The notes under the pieces: generated by a model
The model's input: only the letters and a program-made list of their open reading frames with translations
What the model was told of the DNA's origin: nothing
Databases searched by the model: none
Position numbers and translations under genes: made by a program
Shown here: positions 1 through 5,014 of the stretch, piece by piece
How the letters are laid out: each line of letters opens with the position of its first letter
How positions within the stretch are numbered: position 1 is the stretch's first letter
Assembly: GCA_002393835.1 (NCBI GenBank)
Contig: DGTW01000318.1
Coordinates: forward strand, 1 to 5,829
Direction of reading: 5' to 3'
Source: Treponema sp. UBA4326
GTDB taxonomy: Bacteria; Spirochaetota; Spirochaetia; Treponematales; Treponemataceae
Length of the DNA: 5,829 nucleotides

Positions 1-23
1 TCTACCAACTGAGCTAGTCGCCC
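1..23 (-). tRNA. Partial tRNA (5' end only), identity undetermined
   Basis: Read on the minus strand, this is the 5' end of a tRNA: acceptor strand GGGCGAC (23 down to 17), then T8 and A9, then the D-stem start GCTC and the D-loop AGTTGGTA. The sequence leaves the window before the anticodon, so the amino acid cannot be read. It lies 19 bases downstream of tRNA-Arg on the same strand and is probably the third gene of one tRNA transcript. Confidence 0.85.
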
Positions 24-42
24 GATTTATCAGTTAAAATTA

Positions 43-116
43 TGCGTCCGACACGGATCGAACGTGCAACCTACGGATTCGAAGTCCGTTACTCTATCCA
101 GTTGAGCTACGAACGC
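43..116 (-). tRNA. tRNA-Arg, anticodon UCG
   Basis: A complete cloverleaf folds on the minus strand. The acceptor GCGTTCG pairs with CGGACGC (one G-U) and is followed by discriminator A. The D-stem is GCTC/GAGT, and the anticodon stem ACGGA/TCCGT closes the loop CTTCGAA. The variable loop has five bases and the T-arm is GCACG-TTCGATC-CGTGT. Bases 82-80 give anticodon TCG, which reads CGA and, by wobble, CGG. CCA is not encoded, so it would be added after transcription. It sits 40 bases downstream of tRNA-His and 19 bases upstream of the next tRNA, so the three probably share one precursor. CGA codons do occur in flgK (for example around 1561 and 2680), which fits a use for this isoacceptor. 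Confidence 0.95.
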
Positions 117-156
117 ATTTGATTCGTCGCCCTTGGCTTGCGCCTTGAGCGGATCG

Positions 157-229
157 GGTGCCTGATGGGGCTCGAACCCACGACAATCAGATCCACAATC
201 TGACGCTCTACCACTGAACTACAGGCACC
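157..229 (-). tRNA. tRNA-His, anticodon GUG
   Basis: A complete cloverleaf folds on the minus strand. The acceptor GTGCCTG pairs with CAGGCAC. The extra 5' G at 229 faces discriminator C at 157, the G-1:C73 pair that histidyl-tRNA synthetase recognises and that is diagnostic for tRNA-His. The anticodon stem TCAGA/TCTGA closes the loop TTGTGGA, with anticodon GTG at 196-194. The T-arm is GTGGG-TTCGAGC-CCCAT. CCA is not encoded. It is the first gene after the minus-strand promoter at 248-277, about ten bases from the expected transcription start, so the 5' leader is very short. Confidence 0.97.
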
Positions 230-247
230 ATGTAACTGATGTTTGAT

Positions 248-277
248 ACTATATCAGAAAGGCCTAAAATATGTCAA
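248..277 (-). promoter_or_regulatory. Sigma-70-type promoter of the tRNA cluster
   Basis: On the minus strand a perfect -35 box TTGACA (277-272) is followed, after an 18-base spacer, by -10 box TATAGT (253-248, one mismatch to TATAAT). Transcription should start near 240, about ten bases before tRNA-His. Further upstream on the same strand (about 282-317) are long A runs and A/T tracts that resemble an UP element, common at strong stable-RNA promoters. The boxes are directly visible; the UP role is inferred. Confidence 0.85.
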
Positions 278-385
278 GTCTTTGAAAAGGAAATTTTCAA
301 TTTTTTTTGTGTTTTTTAGAAGGAAGAGAATTGTGGGGGTGTTACGGGGGTGCGGTTCAGGCCCAGCCTTCACCGAGACTCGACT

Positions 386-408
386 AAAAACTTGCCTCGC
401 AAGTTTTT
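386..408. terminator. Perfect palindrome resembling a bidirectional intrinsic terminator
   Basis: Ten-base arms AAAAACTTGC and GCAAGTTTTT flank a CTC loop with no mismatch. The stem has a stronger GCAAG core, and a T run follows it on either strand, so it could end transcription in both directions. It lies between the minus-strand tRNA promoter and the plus-strand flagellar promoter and could insulate them. It is also the central hairpin of the 315-504 element, so it may only be part of that element's structure. Confidence 0.5.
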
Positions 409-469
409 TCGCCTACGGCGACCGTCTCCCTACCCCGTAGAGAGGGTAGCGACCAACGAAGTGGGCGCG

Positions 470-487
470 AGGGGGAGACTTCCCCCT
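470..487 (+). terminator. GC-rich hairpin followed by a T-rich tract, terminator-like
   Basis: AGGGGGA and TCCCCCT form a 7-bp perfect stem around loop GACT. A TTATATTTT tract follows (488-496). The shape suits a rho-independent terminator on the plus strand, perhaps the 3' end of an RNA made from the 315-504 element. The tract is interrupted by A residues, so termination may be weak. Confidence 0.35.
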
Positions 488-500
488 TTATATTTTCCTC

Positions 501-527
501 TAAACTCCCCTTTTTATATTCCGATAA
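501..527 (+). promoter_or_regulatory. Sigma-28 (FliA) promoter of the flgN-flgK-flgL-fliW-csrA operon
   Basis: TAAA at 501-504 and TCCGATAA at 520-527 are separated by exactly 15 bases. The FliA consensus is TAAA-N15-GCCGATAA, so 11 of 12 positions match with ideal spacing. The expected start is near 534-535, leaving a leader of about 48 bases to the ATG at 583. The site faces a set of late flagellar genes, which are typical sigma-28 targets. No sigma-70 promoter of comparable quality was noticed between it and flgN. Confidence 0.85.
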
Positions 528-582
528 TCTAAAGGAATAAATCTAGGATTTGACTGAGAGTCGAATCCGTTTGGGGTTTTTG

Positions 583-1053
583 ATGGCTGAATTAGATATT
601 GAGCAGACTGATACGCTTATCGCCAGAAAGGCGAATCTTGTTTCCGTTATGCAGGAAGAAAATGCGCTTTTGGATAAAATTCTGGAGCAGCAGACTCTTT
701 TGCACGACTGCGTGAAGGAAAAAGACTGGGAAAAACTTAACAGAAACATTGAAAACCTGCAAAGTCTCAGTGATCAGTTCGTGGAGCTTGAAGAAAAAAG
801 GTCGGCTCTCAGTGCTGACATAGACATGGCTCTTGATGCTGAAATCTCGCCTGTTTTGAGTCAGGTGAGGGGAAAACTGCAGAAGTCAAAGGTTGAGAAC
901 AGGGTGCTCAATGAGTACATCACCACGACCCGCAAGTTCCTTCAGGGAGTCTTTGATTCAGTGGTGCCCCAGAGAAGAAACGTCCTTTATTCAAACAAGG
1001 GACAGATTGTTAAGCCGGAACTGAGCAGCGTAGTGCTCAATCAGATGATATAG
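583..1053 (+). CDS. flgN: FlgN-type flagellar export chaperone
   Basis: The predicted 156-residue protein is highly charged and mostly helical, with heptad-like stretches (about residues 8-80 and 95-125). It ends in a tail, about residues 128-156, with an aromatic/Gly segment (LYSNKGQIV) and a final Ser/Asn-containing helix, as FlgN proteins often do. There is no signal peptide or membrane segment, so it should be cytoplasmic. FlgN chaperones bind the C-termini of FlgK and FlgL and deliver them to the type III export gate. Position directly before flgK and flgL supports the call more than sequence identity does. Start choice is uncertain. ATG at 583 follows a weak GGGG element (573-576). In-frame TTG codons at 550 and 574 would lengthen the protein, but AGGA at 545-548 is too close to 550 to be a good ribosome site. 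The sigma-28 promoter lies just upstream. Confidence 0.8.
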   Translation: MAELDIEQTDTLIARKANLVSVMQEENALLDKILEQQTLLHDCVKEKDWEKLNRNIENLQSLSDQFVELEEKRSALSADIDMALDAEISPVLSQVRGKLQKSKVENRVLNEYITTTRKFLQGVFDSVVPQRRNVLYSNKGQIVKPELSSVVLNQMI

Positions 1054-1068
1054 AATTATAAAAATCTT

Positions 1069-1097
1069 GCGGATTCGTTGCATCCGTGCAACGCCGC
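1069..1097 (+). promoter_or_regulatory. Long hairpin in the flgN-flgK spacer, just before the flgK ribosome site
   Basis: CGTTGCA (1076-1082) pairs with TGCAACG (1087-1093) around loop TCCG. After a three-base ATT bulge the stem continues with GCGG (1069-1072) and CCGC (1094-1097), giving 11 base pairs. No T run follows, so it is not an intrinsic terminator. It ends 14 bases before the flgK Shine-Dalgarno AAGGAG. Possible roles are protection or processing of the mRNA, or translational control. GGA triplets at 1071, 1104 and 1114 lie in or beside it, the core of CsrA sites. Regulation is inferred. Confidence 0.5.
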
Positions 1098-1111
1098 TAC
1101 CGCGGAGGTTT

Positions 1112-1117
1112 AAGGAG
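1112..1117 (+). promoter_or_regulatory. Strong ribosome binding site of flgK
   Basis: AAGGAG lies five bases before the ATG at 1123 and fixes the flgK start. It is the strongest site in the first part of the operon, in contrast to the weak one of flgN. This would favour more junction protein than chaperone. The GGA inside it is where CsrA would compete with the ribosome if it binds here. Confidence 0.75.
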
Positions 1118-1122
1118 TAGTT

Positions 1123-2991
1123 ATGGCAAACTCATTCGCAGCGATAGAAATTGGTAAAAGAAGCCTTATGGCTCACTCAACTCAGATTAACACGGCTGGT
1201 CACAATATTTCCAATGCCGACACTGAGGGATATTCTCGACAGAGAGTTCAGATAAAGACTTTTGACCCCATTTACCGCCCGGACTTGTCTCGTGAAGAGA
1301 GGGCAGGCCAGTTGGGGCAGGGAACCAGTGTTGAAAGCGTTACCCGTCTTCGTGACGAGCTCTTGGAGCAGAGAATCGTCGCCCAGACAAACCAGGAGAC
1401 TTATTGGACTACCCGTGAAAAATATTACACCATGATCGAGCAGGTCTACAACGAGCCAGATGAGATTTCGGTTCGCTCAAATATGGATAAATACTGGCAG
1501 GCATGGCAGGAGCTTTCTGTTTACCCTGACAGCCAGGCCGTTCGTCAGGCCGTTGTTACCCGAGGTGACACTCTTGCCGAGAGCATACAGCAGCGATACA
1601 CTGCTTTGAGCGGAATTGGCGACCTTATAAACGGGGACATTGAGGCCACGGTAAAGCAGATTAATACGATTACGAAGCAGATTGCTGATTTGAACGGTGA
1701 GATTGTTAAAGTGAAGGCCATGGGAGACAATCCAAATGACTTGCTTGACCGCCGGGACTTGCTTGTGGAAAAACTCTCTGGACTGGCAAATGTGACTACT
1801 GACATCCGCGATGATGACGAGTTCATGGTTCATCTTGAGGGAAACATCCTCGTCCAGGGGCACATTGCCCGCTCTTTTGATGTGGAGCCTGTCATCAACA
1901 ACAACGGTTACAGCAAGGTTATCTGGTCAGACACAAAAAATGCCGTTCAGGTTTCTGGCGGTACATTGGGTGCCTTGATTGAGCTTCGTGATGTGGATGT
2001 TCGCGGTGAAGTCCAGAATTTGAACACTGTCGCCTTGAATTTTGCCGACCTGGTGAATGATGTTCACAAAAACGGAATCGGCATGAACAATGTCACGGGG
2101 CTTGATTTCTTTATTCAGGAGCCTTTCGTAACAAGCGTAAACGGAAATTATGACAGGGATGGCGACGGGATGGACGACCATTCATATCTTTTCAGGTTTA
2201 CAGGAACAAATTCCCTTAATCCTCAGGAAAAGCTGGGCCTCGAAGGTACGATGACCCTCTCTGGAAAAAACGGTACTATTTCGGTTCCTTACCATGCGAC
2301 TGACACAATTGCCGAAGTCGTCGCCAGAATCAATGACAGTGACGGTGAGGTAAAGGCCTATCTCGACAGGGACAATCACCTTGTTTTGAAGGCAACTACG
2401 GCAGAAGATATGGAAAATCCTGACTTCGTTATCCGTCATGTTGAGGATTCTGGAATGTTCCTCACCGGCTATGCTGGAGTTTTGAATGGAAGCGGGGCAG
2501 AGAACGCCTATGATTTTGCCAGAGCTGATGCCGCAAATTCTTTGCGCGGTCAGTATTCCGTTTCTCCTGTTTTAAATCCTGCCGGCTATATTGCCGTAAA
2601 CAATGAGATTAAGGGCGATGTCCTGAGCGTTGCGGCGGCTTATCCCAACAATCAGGGAAAATCGATGATTGGTGACGGACGAGCTGCCGTTGAGATTGCC
2701 TCAATCCGAAACACCAGCGTTATGATTGGCAAAAACCGCACCTTTGACGAATATTTTGCCAGTAGCGTGACTAATGTGGGCTTGAAAGGCGAGCAGGCCG
2801 AGATGAACATGCTTTCTCAGAACGCAATCATGGACGATTTGAGAAACTTGCGCGACTCAATCTCAGGCGTAAACATCGATGAAGAGCTTGCCGAAATCAT
2901 CAAGTTCCAGCACGGCTATAATGCGGCTGCAAAATTTGTATCTGTAATCGATGAAATGCTGGACACTGTAATTAACAGGCTTGGAGTATAA
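1123..2991 (+). CDS. flgK: Flagellar hook-filament junction protein 1 (HAP1)
   Basis: FlgK (622 aa) sits with FlgL between hook and filament; in spirochaetes this lies in the periplasm. It leaves by the flagellar type III route, so lack of a signal peptide is expected. The N-terminal rod-type segment is clear at residues 4-42, including the NISNADTEGYSRQRV motif (28-42). The C-terminal partner helix is residues about 583-622 (GVNIDEELAEIIKFQHGYNAAAKF and on), ending in LGV. Residues about 374-455 resemble the flagellin hook IN motif found in junction and cap proteins. Residues 344-352 read DRDGDGMDD, an acidic loop like those that bind calcium. The protein is longer than the 547-residue enterobacterial FlgK because of the central region. 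Start is set by AAGGAG five bases upstream. FlgN upstream is the likely export chaperone; flgL follows after 94 bases. Confidence 0.97.
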   Translation: MANSFAAIEIGKRSLMAHSTQINTAGHNISNADTEGYSRQRVQIKTFDPIYRPDLSREERAGQLGQGTSVESVTRLRDELLEQRIVAQTNQETYWTTREKYYTMIEQVYNEPDEISVRSNMDKYWQAWQELSVYPDSQAVRQAVVTRGDTLAESIQQRYTALSGIGDLINGDIEATVKQINTITKQIADLNGEIVKVKAMGDNPNDLLDRRDLLVEKLSGLANVTTDIRDDDEFMVHLEGNILVQGHIARSFDVEPVINNNGYSKVIWSDTKNAVQVSGGTLGALIELRDVDVRGEVQNLNTVALNFADLVNDVHKNGIGMNNVTGLDFFIQEPFVTSVNGNYDRDGDGMDDHSYLFRFTGTNSLNPQEKLGLEGTMTLSGKNGTISVPYHATDTIAEVVARINDSDGEVKAYLDRDNHLVLKATTAEDMENPDFVIRHVEDSGMFLTGYAGVLNGSGAENAYDFARADAANSLRGQYSVSPVLNPAGYIAVNNEIKGDVLSVAAAYPNNQGKSMIGDGRAAVEIASIRNTSVMIGKNRTFDEYFASSVTNVGLKGEQAEMNMLSQNAIMDDLRNLRDSISGVNIDEELAEIIKFQHGYNAAAKFVSVIDEMLDTVINRLGV

Positions 2992-2996
2992 TAGCA

Positions 2997-3066
2997 ATCC
3001 GCAGTTAACGCAGATGGACACGGAATATAACTAAAATCTGTGCCCTATCTGTGAAAATCTGTGGAT
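2997..3066. repeat. Imperfect palindromic repeat of phased ATCTGTG-like units between flgK and flgL
   Basis: Left arm 2997-3024 and right arm 3037-3066 pair over about 23 positions with a 12-base A/T loop. Eight pairs form at the base (ATCCGCAG), seven in the middle (CGCAGAT/ATCTGTG) and eight around one mismatch at the top. The right arm has three ATCTGTG copies at 3036, 3047 and 3057. The left arm carries diverged inverse copies (CCGCAG, CGCAGAT, CACGGA) near 2999, 3009 and 3019. From memory, similar strings (ATCTGTG/ATCTGCG with GTGGATAA) are dispersed between genes in many bacteria; this is not checked. The repeat begins five bases after the flgK stop and ends nine bases before the flgL Shine-Dalgarno. 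No T run follows, so it is unlikely to be a full terminator. Confidence 0.7.
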
Positions 3067-3074
3067 AAAATCAT

Positions 3075-3081
3075 GGAGGAG
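3075..3081 (+). promoter_or_regulatory. Ribosome binding site of flgL
   Basis: GGAGGAG is nearly a perfect Shine-Dalgarno, four bases before the ATG at 3086. It lies directly after the palindromic repeat. A nearby ATG at 3073 is out of frame and overlaps the site, so 3086 is the start. Two GGA triplets overlap the site, which would suit CsrA control, though this is inference. Confidence 0.75.
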
Positions 3082-3085
3082 AAAA

Positions 3086-4333
3086 ATGCCAACAAGAATC
3101 AGTTCACAGCTGAATAACAACCAGACTCAGTACAACCTTCGCAGGCAGGAAGTCCGTCGGGCAAAAATAGACAGGCAAATCGGAACTCAGTCAAAAATTT
3201 CTTCTCTGAGGGATGACCCCATTGCCGCCGGCCATCTGGTAAAGTATCAGTCATATCTTACCCGCGTCAATAATTTTGAAAAAAATGCGGCTACATTAAG
3301 CGACCAGTATCTTTACAGGGAAGGCTACATGAGAAATTCCCTTGAAATCATGCAGCGGATCCGGGAACTTGCCGTTACCGGCTCAAACGGAATCTACAAC
3401 AAGGACGACATGCGTAATATGGCCGTTGAGGTCAACGAGCTTTTGGGAGAGCTTATTCAGAATGCAAATGCCGTTTCTCCTGAGGGAAATTCCCTTTTTG
3501 CTGGAACGAACACCAACATTCAGGCTTTTGACGTTGATATGGGAGCTGTTGAAGGATCGACCGTGCCACTTATTTCGGCCGTCCATTATAACGGAAGCAT
3601 TGACCAGAATCTCGTTGAGGTTGATGAGAACAAATACATTTCCGTTGAGACTGCCGGCAACAGGATTTTCTGGGCTGAAAACCAGCGCCTTTTCGGTGGC
3701 AGGGATGCCAGGGAATGGCAGGCTCAGGATGACGGCGTAATCAGCGTTGACGGACAGAAAATAATCGTTGAGAGCGGAGACAATGTATATGCCCTTATTT
3801 CAAAGATAAATTCCAGCGGGGCGGCCGTAAAGGCTTCCCTTGATCCAATCACACACGGACTTAACCTTTCCACGACAGATGCCCGACAGCTTTGGCTTGA
3901 GGATTTGTCAGGCACTGCCCTGAATGACCTTGGAATCATTAAGGACAAAAGCCAGCATCCTCCCTACAATATCGGTGATTCTGTGCGTCTTACGGGCGGC
4001 TCTCTTTTTGACAGCGTTATAGCCTTGCGTGACGCAATGTTTGCGGCTGACAGTGAGGCTGTGGGCGGCCGTGTTTTGGCAAGCCTTGACTCTGGAATCA
4101 ACACCCTTGTTACGAGGGTTGCCAAAGCCGGAAGCGAGTACGAGCGCCTTCAGAATGACATGACTCGAAATTCTGCCGTCGCATTGAATGTTACAGGCCA
4201 GATTTCCCGGGAAGGGGATTTGGATCTTACGAAAGCCATTACTGACGAGAAAATGCTTGAATACACCCAGAATGCTACCCTTTCAACGGCCGGCAAGATG
4301 TATTCATCAACTCTCTTAAACTATATGAGGTAA
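3086..4333 (+). CDS. flgL: Flagellar hook-filament junction protein 3 (HAP3)
   Basis: FlgL (415 aa) is the second junction protein, on which the filament is built. The N-terminal flagellin-like helix region is residues 1-145, with MPTRISSQLNNNQTQYNLRR at the start, SSLRDDPIAAG (39-49) matching the flagellin-type S-x-x-DDP pattern, and SLFAGTNT (136-143). The C-terminal helix, about residues 360-415, ends in TAGKMYSSTLLNYMR. The middle is larger than in the 317-residue Salmonella protein and contains a segment, about 217-285, resembling the flagellin hook IN motif, as FlgK does. No signal peptide is present, consistent with type III export, probably with FlgN as chaperone. It ends five bases before the fliW start, so fliW is probably translated from the same mRNA. 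Confidence 0.96.
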   Translation: MPTRISSQLNNNQTQYNLRRQEVRRAKIDRQIGTQSKISSLRDDPIAAGHLVKYQSYLTRVNNFEKNAATLSDQYLYREGYMRNSLEIMQRIRELAVTGSNGIYNKDDMRNMAVEVNELLGELIQNANAVSPEGNSLFAGTNTNIQAFDVDMGAVEGSTVPLISAVHYNGSIDQNLVEVDENKYISVETAGNRIFWAENQRLFGGRDAREWQAQDDGVISVDGQKIIVESGDNVYALISKINSSGAAVKASLDPITHGLNLSTTDARQLWLEDLSGTALNDLGIIKDKSQHPPYNIGDSVRLTGGSLFDSVIALRDAMFAADSEAVGGRVLASLDSGINTLVTRVAKAGSEYERLQNDMTRNSAVALNVTGQISREGDLDLTKAITDEKMLEYTQNATLSTAGKMYSSTLLNYMR

Positions 4334-4338
4334 AATAA

Positions 4339-4782
4339 ATGGAAGTAAAGACTAAGACAATGGGAATGGTTTCTGTCGATGAGAAAAACATCATTGAATT
4401 TCCCAAAGGACTCCTTGGCTTCGAGGATTTTCATAAATATGCCTTGATTGAGTCGGAGTACAAGCCTTTTTATTGGATGCAGTCCCTTGATGAAAGCTCC
4501 CTTGCTTTTCTGATTGTGGATCCCTTCATTATTGCAGAGCACTACGAGCTTGATGTTGACGACAAAACCCTGTCGGAGATTGAGGTTGACTCTGCTTCAG
4601 ATGTCATTGTTTTTGCAATCGTGACAGTTCCTGCTGATGGAGGTCCAGTTACCGCCAACTTGCAGGGACCTGTTGTAATCAACAGAAAGAATAATTTTGC
4701 CCTTCAGGTGATTCTTGCGGACACGAAATGGACGACAAAATACAATATAATCAAAGCCCTGAAAGCTAAGGGGGCAAAATAA
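4339..4782 (+). CDS. fliW: Flagellar assembly factor FliW, flagellin-binding antagonist of CsrA
   Basis: The 147-residue protein has the family signatures: [12 protein letters not shown] (18-29), PFYWMQS (43-49), VDPF (60-63) and [11 protein letters not shown] (105-115). Length is typical for FliW. In Bacillus subtilis, FliW binds either flagellin or CsrA. When flagellin leaves the cell, FliW is freed, sequesters CsrA and relieves repression of flagellin translation. The same partner switch is likely here because csrA is the next gene. The ribosome site GAGG (4327-4330) lies inside the last codons of flgL, eight bases before the ATG. The stop TAA shares its last base with the csrA ATG. The product should be cytoplasmic. 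Confidence 0.96.
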   Translation: MEVKTKTMGMVSVDEKNIIEFPKGLLGFEDFHKYALIESEYKPFYWMQSLDESSLAFLIVDPFIIAEHYELDVDDKTLSEIEVDSASDVIVFAIVTVPADGGPVTANLQGPVVINRKNNFALQVILADTKWTTKYNIIKALKAKGAK

Positions 4783-5003
4783 TGCTGATTTTGTCAAGAA
4801 AAGTTGATGAGAAAATAAAAATCGGAAATGATATTTCCATTCAGATTATAGGAATTTCCGGTGACCAGGTAAAAATCGGAGTTGACGCTCCCAAGACCGT
4901 AAAGGTTTTCAGGGAAGAGGTCTACGATGACATTCAGCGTCAGAACCGTGAGGCTGCCCTTGGAAGCACAGCCTTGGATGCCCTGGCGAATTTGCTTTCT
5001 TAG
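4782..5003 (+). CDS. csrA: Translational regulator CsrA
   Basis: CsrA (73 aa) is a small dimeric RNA-binding protein that represses or stabilises mRNAs by binding GGA motifs. The N-terminus [15 protein letters not shown] is nearly invariant in the family, and L4, R6 and R44 (in [10 protein letters not shown]), known RNA-contact residues in E. coli CsrA, are all present. Residues 30-39 ([10 protein letters not shown]) match the conserved central strand. The C-terminal helix extends to residue 73, longer than the 61-residue E. coli protein, as in FliW-paired CsrA of Bacillus, where this region contributes to FliW binding. The start overlaps the fliW stop (TAATG), with AAGGGGG (4768-4774) as ribosome site, so translation is probably coupled. 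It is the last gene of the operon. Confidence 0.97.
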   Translation: MLILSRKVDEKIKIGNDISIQIIGISGDQVKIGVDAPKTVKVFREEVYDDIQRQNREAALGSTALDALANLLS

Positions 5004-5014
5004 TCCATATAGGG

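Larger units (their letters stand above)
315..504. repeat. Structured GC-rich non-coding element with imperfect inverted ends (MITE-like or RNA candidate)
   Basis: This gene-free stretch of about 190 bases is clearly richer in GC than its A/T-rich flanks. Five hairpins lie close together: 353-375 (CGGT and AGGC paired with GCCT and ACCG around a symmetric internal loop), 386-408 (perfect 10-bp arms), 410-420 (CGCC/GGCG), 430-449 (CTACCC/GGGTAG) and 470-487 (AGGGGGA/TCCCCCT). The ends are related in inverted orientation. On the left TTTAGAAGGAA (315-325) precedes GGGGG (335-339). On the right the reverse complement reads TTTAGAGGAA (504-495), then GGGGG (486-482). GCGACC also occurs twice in direct orientation (418-423, 449-454). 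Short open frames crossing it look spurious. A miniature mobile element, a dispersed intergenic repeat and a small RNA gene are all possible; one copy cannot decide. Confidence 0.45.

Noticed and set aside
331..350. GTT-containing G-rich segment as an integron attC core (some Treponema carry integrons)
   Set aside because: GTTACGG does not fit GTTRRRY, there is no partner RYYYAAC in place, and there are no cassette genes.
243..440. 65-codon open frame on the plus strand
   Set aside because: It runs across the tRNA promoter region and the hairpin-rich element. It lacks a ribosome site and has a low-complexity Arg/Lys/Phe-rich product.
350..532. 60-codon open frame on the plus strand through the structured element
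   Set aside because: Its composition follows the GC-rich hairpins, it has no ribosome site, and it overlaps the sigma-28 promoter. It looks like a chance frame in a non-coding repeat.
1477..2439. Several minus-strand open frames inside flgK
   Set aside because: They are shadows of the conserved FlgK frame, without ribosome sites or recognisable products.
2997..3066. Palindrome as a rho-independent terminator after flgK or a CRISPR remnant
   Set aside because: No U run follows the stem, the repeats are short and unevenly conserved, and there are no spacers of CRISPR length.
3073..3085. ATG at 3073 as an alternative flgL or leader-peptide start
   Set aside because: It is out of frame with flgL, and the codon abuts the Shine-Dalgarno GGAGGAG rather than following one.
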